Part shown: piece by piece, positions 55,349-64,000 of the stretch | Position numbering within the stretch: position 1 is the first letter of the stretch | Layout of the letters: the number at the start of each line of letters is the position of its first letter | Assembly (NCBI GenBank): GCA_947095585.1 | Contig: OX352761.1 | Span: forward strand, 82,315,394 to 82,379,393 | Reading direction: 5' to 3' | Origin: Nephrocerus scutellatus | Taxonomy: Eukaryota; Arthropoda; Insecta; Diptera; Pipunculidae | DNA: 64,000 bases | Notes under the pieces: model-generated | Database searches by the model: none | What the model was told of the DNA's origin: nothing | The model's input: the letters and a program-made list of their open reading frames with translations, nothing else | Position numbers and translations under genes: made by a program

Positions 55349-56526
55349 ATGAACGTTAGCCCATCACCGAAGGTAATAAGAGAAGGAACAGCCATTGGCA
55401 ATACTAAGGGAGTAAGCGGCATCGCAAACTGCCAGCCAGCAAAAGCAAAGAATACGCCACTAGATCTGAAAAGGAAGCATATAATTCATTCGCTGTGTAA
55501 ACATCTTTCAGCAGCACAGCAACAAGCAGCAGAAAAGGCGCTAGAGCAATTTGCCGACGTGTTTTCTGTCAGCGACAATGACATGGGTAAAACCAACATA
55601 GTGCGACATCGGTTCGATACAGGAAATGCTTTTCCAAATCGACAGGCGCCAAGACGATTACCACTAGCTAAGCAACAAGAGGCACAAACACTGGTCAAGA
55701 AGATGAAACATGATGGAATCATAGAGAAGTTCAAAAGCCCAAGGTACTTGTGGTACTTGTTCAAAAGAAAGATGGTTCAACAAGAATTTGTGTGGACTTT
55801 CGGAAACTGAACGATGTAACCAAGAAGGAAAGTTATCCATTACCACGTATAGACGACACGTTGGACACCTTATCCGGAGCCAGAATCTTCAGTACATTGG
55901 ATCTTAAAAGCGGATACTGGCAGGTAGCAAATCATGACGACGACAAAGAGAAGACAGCATTTACTGTGGGAAACGGCTTATATCAATTTTCTGTAATTCC
56001 GTTTGGTTTATGCAACGCTGCTGCTACCTTCAAGCGATTGATGGAACATGTTTTGCGAGGCCTTAGCTGGAAGACATGTCTAGTCTATTTGGATGACATC
56101 ATTGTTTTTGGACGTACATTTAATGAGCACGTGAATAATCTTCGGCAAGTTCTGGAAACCATAAAAGCAGCAGGATTAAAGTTGAGTCCGCCGAAATGTA
56201 GCCTTTTCAAAAATGAAGTGAATGATTTGGCCCACATTGTATCCAGTCAAGGAGTACACACGGATCCCAATTAGTTGGAAGCTGTTAACGAATGGCCGGT
56301 ACCAAAGAATTTACATGAGCTGCGAAGTTTTCTGGGGCTATGGTCCTCCTATCGACGGTTTGTGTCTAACTTCGCAGATGTTGCACGAAGCCTTCATCGC
56401 CTTACTGAGAACAACCAAAAGTTCCAATGGTCGAGCGAGCACCAAAAATCATTCGAATATCCACAGGCAGTAAAACTCTTCATCCTGGACACTGACGCGA
56501 GCAATGCGGAAATAGGAGCGGTTCTA
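55349..56526 (+). pseudogene. pol: pol of element C: RT and start of RNase H
   Basis: A linker of about 100 codons (HSLCKHLSAAQQQAAEKALE, FADVFSVSDNDMGKTN) leads into RT. A direct repeat GTACTTGTG-GTACTTGT near 55744-55760 shifts frame. RT is then open from 55750: [49 protein letters not shown] at about 56087. An in-frame TAG at 56272-56274 precedes FLGLWSSYRRF. RNase H begins with FILDTDASNAEIGAVL (about 56478-56525) and is cut by the mariner insertion. Integrase is not found downstream. Ty3/gypsy by domain motifs; clade uncertain. Confidence 0.85.
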
Positions 56527-57165
56527 CAGGGTGACTGACACGAAGTGTTACCAAAACAAGATGCCACAGAATTTTTATTTTAGCATTTTATATTAGCATT
56601 AGCAGTTTGTGATTTGGCCACCCTAAGCCGCGATTATGGCCCTCAAACGGCCGACAAAGCTATTGCATGCAGCACGAAAGTGGCCCTACGGTATTTAGGC
56701 CCATTCCCTGCGAAGTGCTTGATTGAGATGATCGAAACTTTGGTATTTTTTTGTTCCAACCTTGCTCTTCAAAATATCCCAAACCGAGAAATCTAGCGGA
56801 TTTGCATCCGGTGAATTTGGTGGCCATTGGGCAGTGGAAATGAACCGCGGAACGTTGTTTCACAGCCAATCTTGATTGACGCGTGCTTTATGACTCGGTT
56901 GAAATGTCCAGGCTCTGCGGCCGAAATGTTTTTGTGCCCAAGGCTTCAACGCTCCCTCCAACACATGATCCCGATAAATTTGAGTATTTATCTTGATGCC
57001 ACGGTCCAAAAAAACGAGCGGTGAACGGCTTTCGGCCGTTACGGCGGCCCAAACCATCACCATCGGCGGCGCTTGGTTTCGAGTGGCAATCCGTTGGTCC
57101 AAATTTTTAGTAGAACGGCCGGGCAAGTAAATCCGGTCGTTTTGCTTGTTCACATATTGCTTAAT
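56527..57165 (-). mobile_element. DD37D mariner, truncated second copy
   Basis: Starts CAGGGTGACTGACACGAAGT after TA (56525-56526), inserted in RNase H of element C. Minus-strand transposase parts match the copy at 31242-32520: NKQNDRIYLPGRST, MVMVWAAVTAESRSP, GALKPWAQKHFGRRAWTF. A small deletion removed the QKD segment with the second catalytic D. Everything upstream in the gene (helix-turn-helix, first D) and the far terminal repeat is missing. Satellite sequence follows. Confidence 0.85.
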
Positions 57166-57850
57166 ATTATTAGTGTCGATATTAGTGTCGATTCTATGGT
57201 TTTCGGGGTAGCTGAGTTGGTAAGACAGCTCTAGGGGGATGGGGTCGATAACTTAGGGTTGGTGGGGTGACCGACATTATTGTCGATTCTATGGTTTTCG
57301 GAGTCGCTGAGTTTAATGGTGGTGGTAAGACAGCTCTAGGGGGATGGGGTCTATAACTGTTGGGAGGGTGACCGATATTAGTGTTGATTCTATGGTTTTA
57401 GGGGTCGCTGAATTGAAAGGTGATGGTAAGACAGCTCTAGGGGAATGGGTCGATAACTGTTGGAGGGGGTGGGGTGACCGATATTAGTGTCGATTATATG
57501 GTTTTCGGGGTCGCTGAGTTGAACGGTGATGGTAAGACAGCTTTAGGGAGTTGGAGTCGGTCACTGAGAGGGGGGGGATTGGCGATATTAGTGTCGATCC
57601 TATAGTTTTCAGGGTCGCTGAGTTGAATGGTGATGGTTAGACAGCTCTAGGGGGATAGGGTCGATACCTGAGGGGGATGACAGGTATTAGTGTCCATTCA
57701 ATACTTCTCGGGGCCACTGAAATTAATAGTGTTGGTAGGACAATTCTATGGGTGAGTTGTCTCCCCAGAGGTGGGAGTGTGACCGATATTAGTGTCGATC
57801 CCATAGTTTTCGGGGTCGCTGAGATAATTAGTGGTGTTTAGAATGGTACT
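57166..57850 (+). repeat. 103-bp satellite, about seven copies
   Basis: The landmark GTCGATTCTATGGTTTTCGG recurs, with changes, near 57187, 57281, 57382, 57488, 57592, 57691 and 57794, spacing 94 to 106 bases. The other shared block is GGTAAGACAGCTCTAGGGGG. Unclassified. It may have expanded from sequence between the truncated mariner and the Helitron piece. Confidence 0.8.
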
Positions 57851-57949
57851 CGGCAACCATCTGGCGACGAATTTGGGGGTGAGGACATTGTCGCCCCTAC
57901 TTCAAATTAGTAGCCGTGTTTTATAGTTATATTAAATTGACATCGATTT

Positions 57950-58415
57950 TTGAAATCTTCCACACAACTAATAAATTCTATTTATCCGGCGATGTCGCGA
58001 GAAGGGGTCATTGTTGCTATTAAAAATGGAGACACTCACGAAATAAACAATCAAATACTTGCCACGTTAATAGGCATAGTCACTGAATATAAGTGTATCT
58101 ATAGCGTTTTAACTGATGAGGAAGTTAATTATCTAACTGAGTTCCTAAACTCACTTAATTCGTCTGGATTGCCACCACATCGTCTTACAGTTTGATCTCC
58201 AATTATTTTAGTACGGATTCTCGACTCACCAAAACTTTGCAACGGCACAAGACTGAAGTGGTTGAAGTGACTATCTTGACAGAAAAGGGACAAGGTGAAA
58301 CAGTTTTTATCCCACGGACAGTCGGACAGTTTATTAAGTACTGCGAAGTATAGATTTGAGATCGACATGTTTTTCCCACGGACAACTTTATTTTGCTGGG
58401 TTGGGTTGACCTAAG
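57950..58415 (+). pseudogene. Helitron helicase C-terminal fragment
   Basis: Open from 57950 to 58195 with AIKNGDTHEINNQILATLIG, VLTDEEVNYLTEFLNSLNSS and GLPPHRL. After a stop it reads [12 protein letters not shown], then degrades toward a GCTGGGTTGGGTTGACCTAA end (58396-58415). The motifs match those of the Helitron at 44990-46565 ([24 protein letters not shown]). CTAA would fit a CTRR end. Walker motifs are absent. Confidence 0.72.
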
Positions 58416-58539
58416 AATTTATTTATTCTTGCTTATATATAGATATCATTCTTTTTTCTACGCCTGCCTACTAGAAAATTGGGATGAATAAATAAATGGG
58501 CAACGCCGACATATTAGATTATTGGAATTTTAAAATTTT

Positions 58540-58601
58540 TAAGTTTGAATCATTATGTACTGATCAAAAATGTTGTCAAGCCGGTTTGTGCGGTTTGCCA
58601 G
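58540..58601 (+). repeat. Fragment of element C LTR start
   Basis: AAGTTTGAATCATTATGTAC, TGATCAAAAATGTTGTCAA and GCCGGTTTGTGCGGTTTGCC match 52412-52473 with two or three changes. It ends there. It includes about 24 bases in front of the presumed LTR start, so the true boundary may be earlier than 52438. Confidence 0.6.
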
Positions 58602-58629
58602 GTTTTTGTAAAAGAACATGATTGAACAG

Positions 58630-58925
58630 TCTATTTTTTAATTCTCTATATTAACTTCACTTGCCCGTGGGTCGGTCGGTCGTCGGTCGTCTGTCGTGGA
58701 ATCTTGCGATCAATTTTTAACCCACTTCCCATGGCCCGATTTTATTGAAATTTTGCGCACATGTGTATTTCCGGAGACAACACTTTCTATTTTGAGGCCC
58801 CTCGGGATGCAGGGTCGGGGGGCTCCCATACAAAAATTTTAAAAATTGTACCCGATTTTCTTCAAATTTTACACACACGTGTATACCCAATAAACAATAC
58901 TTTTCCACAAGGCCCTTATACATTT
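58630..58925 (-). repeat. CACATGTG minisatellite, minus-strand fragment
   Basis: Reverse complement of the family 3' part: AATTCTCTATATTAACTTCA, TGCCCGTGGGTCGGTCGGTC and GTCTGTCGTGGAATCTTGCG, then one monomer with GCGCACATGTGTATTTCCGG. Breaks at CACAAGGCCCTTATACAT. Confidence 0.75.
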
Positions 58926-59439
58926 TTTAAATATGTATACATACTGGCATCAGATATTCGTCGCCCTTTATGGACTGTGTGCGGTGTGTGCTGCGCAGTC
59001 GGGTGCGGTGTGTGTTGTGCAGTCGGCTGCGCTGCATGGTTTTGGTGGTAAAGAGAGAGAGAGACAAATCTTAGCTCACGCACATATAAACCCAGCAAAT
59101 GAAACGAGACATACATGTTTTATGCTTAATTCAACTTACATTTTTATTTACTGAATTTTATTTTTATTGATGTCGTTTTTTGTTGTCGATATCAACTTAC
59201 AGATAGAACAACAAGTTTTCGCAATATTCTGTCATTTCGCGTTTTCATAAATTAGTTCAGAGCAGTCAAAGAGTTCTCAAGATAAATGTTCGTGTTTCTT
59301 ATTTGCTCAGAGTATGAGCGTGCTCTAAGTGCTCAGAATAAAATGATCTAAGCATTTTCAATTTTAACATCTGATGTCAAATGTCTGTTTCGATGATTTT
59401 CTCCTACAATAAAAAAAATGGGCAGTATCGATCACATAT
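58926..59439. other. Spacer with a short GTGCGGTGTGTG duplication
   Basis: GTGCGGTGTGTGCTGCGCAG at 58980-58999 is followed by a near copy at 59005-59024 (GTGCGGTGTGTGTTGTGCAG). A GAGAGAGAGAGA tract lies at 59052-59063. Otherwise A/T-rich; no gene seen. Confidence 0.45.
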
Positions 59440-61458
59440 CAATTTTTCTTGTAAATTCTCTAATCGGCGATACACACACACACACACTGCGTGCTCGTTT
59501 TGTGGCAAAATCATCCACCAAATGACGCAGTGGCAGCGAACAGCGCTGCACACAAAGCACAGAGCTCAGAATTTGCCCGGATCTGATGCGATATAGCGAT
59601 ATTTAAAAATTTTATATGTGGGTCCCCAGGTGGCCGATCACTCCAAATTTTTACAAAAAGTGTTTTCCATCGAAGACACACATGTGTACAAAATTTAAAG
59701 AAAATCAGGTAAATTTTGTAAAATTTGTTATACATGTGTATCTAAGATAGACAACACTTTTTGCAGAAATTTTTTAAAAAAAATTACCCAATTTTCTTCA
59801 AATTTTATATACATGTGTATCTCCGTTGCACAACACTTTTTGTAAAAATTTTGGTGACCCCGGGCACCGGTGTCGTAAGGCTCCATACAAATTTTTTAAA
59901 AAAATTAACCCTTCTGTAACAATTTTGGAGACCCCAGGCCCCGGCGTCTTGAGGCCCCATACACGTTTTTTAAAAAAATTATCCCTATTTTCTTCAAATT
60001 TTATACACATGTGTATCTCAGATAAACAACAGTTTTTGTAAAAATTTTGGAGACCCCGGGGTCGTGAGGGCCCAGTTTCGTGAGGCCCATACCAATTTTT
60101 AAAAAAAAAAATTAACCCCTTTGTAACAATTTTGGAGACCACAGGCCCCGGGGTCTTAAGACCCCATACACATTTTTTTAAAAAATTAACCCGATTTTTT
60201 CCAAATTTTATACACATGTGTATCTCAGATCAACAACAGTTTTTGTAAAAATTTTGGAGACCCCGGGGTCGTGAGGGCCCAGTTTCGTGAGGCCCATACC
60301 AATTTTTTTAAAAAAATTAACCCTTTTGTAAGAATTTTGGAGACCCCAGGCCCCGGGGTCTTAAGGCCCCATACACATTTTTTTAAAAAATTAACCCGAT
60401 TTTCTTCAAATTTTATACACATGTGTATCTCCGATGGACAACACTTTTGCGTAAAAATTTTGGAGACCCCGGGCCGCGGGGTCGTGAGGCACCATACAAT
60501 TTTTTTAAAAAAATTTCACCAGATTTTCTTCAAATTTTATACACATGTGTATCTCCGTTGTATAACACTTTTTGTAGAAAATTTGGAGACCTCGGGGTCG
60601 TGAGGCACCATACAATTATTAAAAAAAAAATAACCCGATTTTCTTCAAATTTTATTAGCATGTGTATCGATTTTTTCCAAATTTTATACACATGTGTATC
60701 TCAGATGAACAACAGTTTTTGTAAAAATTTTGGAGACCCCGGGGTCGTGAGGGCCCAGTTTCGTGAGGCCCATACCAATTTTTTTTAAAAAATTAACCCT
60801 TTTGTAACAATTTTGGAGACCCCAGGCCCCGGGGTCTTAAGGCCCCATACACATTTTTTTAAAAAATTAACCCGATTTTCTTCAAATTTTATACACATGT
60901 GTATCTCCGATGGACAACACTTTTGCGTAAAAATTTTGGAGACCCCGGGCCGCGGTGTCGTGAGGCACCATACAATTTTTTTAAAAAAATTTCACCAGAT
61001 TTTCTTCAAATTTTATACACATGTGTATCTCCGTTGTACAACACTTTTTGTAGAAAATTTGGAGACCTCGGGGTCGTGGGGCACCATACAATTATTGTAA
61101 CAACACTTTTTGTAAAAATTTTGCCCTGGCTCCGGCGTCGTGAGGCCCCATACAAGTGTTTTAAAAAAATTAACCAGATTTTTTTCAAATTTTATACACA
61201 TGTGTATCTCCGATGGACAAACATTTTTTGGACTGAACGGGCCTTGAGGCCCGAGTGGTGCCCACATAATTTTTTTTAAAAATTAGCCTGATTTTCTTTA
61301 AATTTTAAACACATGTGTATCTCCGATGGACAAAACTGTTTGAAAAAAAAATTAAAAATTAGCCCGAACTCCTTGAAATTTTAAACACATAATTAGCATC
61401 TCCTATTAGAGAATTAACATTTACATTTACAATTTTAATTTGTATGGGTTGTTTTTTT
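59440..61458 (-). repeat. CACATGTG minisatellite, head-to-head array with higher-order repeat
   Basis: 59440-59728 is a short plus-strand piece starting with the family 5' signature (TTTTTCTTGTAAATTCTCTA). From 59729 to 61458 the family runs on the minus strand, ending in AATTAACATTTACA and ATTTGTATGGGTTGTTTTTT. Monomers carry ATACACATGTGTATCTCCGA and GGAGACCCCGGG(G/C)TCGTGAGG. Two stretches near 60424-60600 and 60900-61076 are almost identical at an offset of 476 bases, showing a recent multi-monomer duplication. Confidence 0.8.
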
Positions 61459-61492
61459 AAACTCTCTATAATCTCTCCCTCTCTCTCTCGCG

Positions 61493-64000
61493 TTGTTTGT
61501 TTGTTTGTTTGTTTGTTTGTTTGTTTGTTTGTTTGTTTGTTTGTTTGTTTGTTTGTTTGTTTGTTTGTTTGTTTGTTTGTTTGTTTGTTTGTTTGTTTGT
61601 TTGTTTGTTTGTTTGTTTGTTTGTTTGTTTGTTTGTTTGTTTGTTTGTTTGTTCGTTTGTTCGTTTGTTTGTTTGTTTGTTTGTTTGTTTGTTTGTTTGT
61701 TTGTTTGTTTGTTTGTTTGTTTGTTTGTTTGTTTGTTTGTTTGTTTGTTTGTTTGTTTGTTTGTTTGTTTGTTTGTTTGTTTGTTTGTTTGTTTGTTTGT
61801 TTGTTTGTTTGTTTGTTTGTTTGTTTGTTTGTTTGTTTGTTTGTTTGTTTGTTTGTTTGTTTGTTTGTTTGTTTGTTTGTTTGTTTGTTTGTTTGTTTGT
61901 TTGTTTGTTTGTTTGTTTGTTTGTTTGTTTGTTTGTTTGTTTGTTTGTTTGTTTGTTTGTTTGTTTGTTTGTTTGTTCGTTTGTTTGTTTGTTTGTTTGT
62001 TTGTTCGTTTGTTTGTTTGTTTGTTTGTTTGTTTGTTTGTTTGTTTGTTTGTTTGTTTGTTTGTTTGTTTGTTTGTTTGTTTGTTTGTTTGTTTGTTTGT
62101 TTGTTTGTTTGTTTGTTTGTTTGTTTGTTTGTTTGTTTGTTTGTTTGTTTGTTTGTTCGTTTGTTTGTTTGTTTGTTTGTTTGTTCGTTTGTTTGTTTGT
62201 TTGTTTGTTTGTTTGTTTGTTTGTTTGTTTGTTTGTTTGTTTGTTTGTTTGTTTGTTTGTTTGTTTGTTTGTTTGTTTGTTTGTTTGTTTGTTTGTTTGT
62301 TTGTTTGTTTGTTTGTTTGTTTGTTTGTTTGTTTGTTTGTTTGTTTGTTTGTTTGTTTGTTTGTTTGTTTGTTTGTTTGTTTGTTTGTTTGTTTGTTTGT
62401 TTGTTTGTTTGTTTGTTTGTTTGTTTGTTTGTTTGTTTGTTTGTTTGTTTGTTTGTTTGTTTGTTTGTTTGTTTGTTTGTTTGTTTGTTTGTTTGTTTGT
62501 TTGTTTGTTTGTTTGTTTGTTTGTTTGTTTGTTTGTTTGTTTGTTTGTTTGTTTGTTTGTTTGTTTGTTTGTTTGTTTGTTTGTTTGTTTGTTTGTTTGT
62601 TTGTTTGTTTGTTTGTTTGTTTGTTTGTTTGTTTGTTTGTTTGTTTGTTTGTTTGTTTGTTTGTTTGTTTGTTTGTTTGTTTGTTTGTTTGTTTGTTTGT
62701 TTGTTTGTTTGTTTGTTTGTTTGTTTGTTTGTTTGTTTGTTTGTTTGTTTGTTTGTTTGTTTGTTTGTTTGTTTGTTTGTTTGTTTGTTTGTTTGTTTGT
62801 TTGTTTGTTTGTTTGTTTGTTTGTTTGTTTGTTTGTTTGTTTGTTTGTTTGTTTGTTTGTTTGTTTGTTTGTTTGTTTGTTTGTTTGTTTGTTTGTTTGT
62901 TTGTTTGTTTGTTTGTTTGTTTGTTTGTTTGTTTGTTTGTTTGTTTGTTTGTTTGTTTGTTTGTTTGTTTGTTTGTTTGTTTGTTTGTTTGTTTGTTTGT
63001 TTGTTTGTTTGTTTGTTTGTTTGTTTGTTTGTTTGTTTGTTTGTTTGTTTGTTTGTTTGTTTGTTTGTTTGTTTGTTTGTTTGTTTGTTTGTTTGTTTGT
63101 TTGTTTGTTTGTTTGTTTGTTTGTTTGTTTGTTTGTTTGTTTGTTTGTTTGTTTGTTTGTTTGTTTGTTTGTTTGTTTGTTTGTTTGTTTGTTTGTTTGT
63201 TTGTTTGTTTGTTTGTTTGTTTGTTTGTTTGTTTGTTTGTTTGTTTGTTTGTTTGTTTGTTTGTTTGTTTGTTTGTTTGTTTGTTTGTTTGTTTGTTTGT
63301 TTGTTTGTTTGTTTGTTTGTTTGTTTGTTTGTTTGTTTGTTTGTTTGTTTGTTTGTTTGTTTGTTTGTTTGTTTGTTTGTTTGTTTGTTTGTTTGTTTGT
63401 TTGTTTGTTTGTTTGTTTGTTTGTTTGTTTGTTTGTTTGTTTGTTTGTTTGTTTGTTTGTTTGTTTGTTTGTTTGTTTGTTTGTTTGTTTGTTTGTTTGT
63501 TTGTTTGTTTGTTTGTTTGTTTGTTTGTTTGTTTGTTTGTTTGTTTGTTTGTTTGTTTGTTTGTTTGTTTGTTTGTTTGTTTGTTTGTTTGTTTGTTTGT
63601 TTGTTTGTTTGTTTGTTTGTTTGTTTGTTTGTTTGTTTGTTTGTTTGTTTGTTTGTTTGTTTGTTTGTTTGTTTGTTTGTTTGTTTGTTTGTTTGTTTGT
63701 TTGTTTGTTTGTTTGTTTGTTTGTTTGTTTGTTTGTTTGTTTGTTTGTTTGTTTGTTTGTTTGTTTGTTTGTTTGTTTGTTTGTTTGTTTGTTTGTTTGT
63801 TTGTTTGTTTGTTTGTTTGTTTGTTTGTTTGTTTGTTTGTTTGTTTGTTTGTTTGTTTGTTTGTTTGTTTGTTTGTTTGTTTGTTTGTTTGTTTGTTTGT
63901 TTGTTTGTTTGTTTGTTTGTTTGTTTGTTTGTTTGTTTGTTTGTTTGTTTGTTTGTTTGTTTGTTTGTTTGTTTGTTTGTTTGTTTGTTTGTTTGTTTGT
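61493..64000 (+). repeat. (TTTG)n microsatellite, at least 2.5 kb
   Basis: Preceded by a CT-rich run (CTCTCCCTCTCTCTCTCG). At least 620 tetranucleotide repeats run to the window edge. The only changes seen are T-to-C at 61654, 61662, 61978, 62006, 62158 and 62186. No gene. The length may be inflated or cut by assembly. Confidence 0.95.

Noticed and set aside
60271..61279. Several 95-126 codon ORFs of similar sequence
   Set aside because: Read-through of CACATGTG minisatellite monomers in one frame; they shift frames between monomers and recur only with the repeat.
61493..64000. Telomere repeat
   Set aside because: TTTG is not an insect telomere motif (TTAGG or retroelement telomeres in flies); better called a microsatellite.

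Overview
The window looks like repeat-rich, probably heterochromatic DNA of a higher fly (Diptera). No intact host gene is recognisable. Nearly everything that can be named is a decayed or nested transposable element: Ty3/gypsy LTR retrotransposons with a tRNA-Lys type primer site, an errantivirus-like element with an env-like remnant, Helitron RepHel fragments, PIF/Harbinger, two Tc1/mariner families (DD37D and DD41D spacing), LINEs and MITE-like foldbacks, plus at least five satellite or minisatellite families. DD41D 'rosa' transposons were first described in a tephritid fruit fly, which fits but does not prove a tephritid-like host.

Layout. 1-3210: dyad-containing 66-bp repeats, a minus-strand Helitron N-terminal remnant and two copies of a minisatellite element (the CACATGTG family). 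3211-9808: a gypsy-like element with partly inverted 5' LTR, tRNA-Lys primer site, leader, gag and deleted pol (copy A), then a long 3' noncoding region. 9809-18858: one short and four long (about 1.94 kb) tandem units, each long unit carrying a full 555-bp copy of that LTR. 18859-21430: degenerate gag, Harbinger Myb-like exons, minisatellite. 21431 to about 29275: a second, adjacent copy (B) of the same composite block starting within reverse transcriptase, so A and B form a tandem segmental duplication.

28185-30820: more CACATGTG minisatellite. 31017-33849: a Harbinger element with TAA target duplications, interrupted by a full-length DD37D mariner. 34138-34327: a small MITE. 36290-38656: unrecognised coding-like remnant, a minus-strand LINE 5' fragment and a short minisatellite copy. 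38660-39185: minus-strand Helitron helicase fragment. 39475-40663: DD41D rosa-like element with the longest uninterrupted transposase ORF of the window. 40820-43845: degenerate CTCAAGACC satellite with an R1/Jockey-like LINE fragment inside. 43931-52310: an errantivirus-like gag-pol-env remnant broken by a Helitron, a rosa-derived foldback and a second LINE. 52438-56526: another gypsy-like element (element C) with a duplicated LTR segment, a minus-strand solo LTR in the protease region and a truncated DD37D mariner in RNase H. 57166-58415: a 103-bp satellite and a Helitron helicase tail. 58630-61458: minisatellite in both orientations. 61493-64000: a (TTTG)n tract running off the window.

No gene set here works as a pathway. 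The interest lies in the structure: nested insertions whose order can be read, a tandem duplication with an internal alternating higher-order repeat, and an unclassified minisatellite element present in at least nine places. The dense mix of nested elements on both strands is what piRNA source loci and pericentromeric DNA look like in flies, but only small-RNA or chromatin data could show that.
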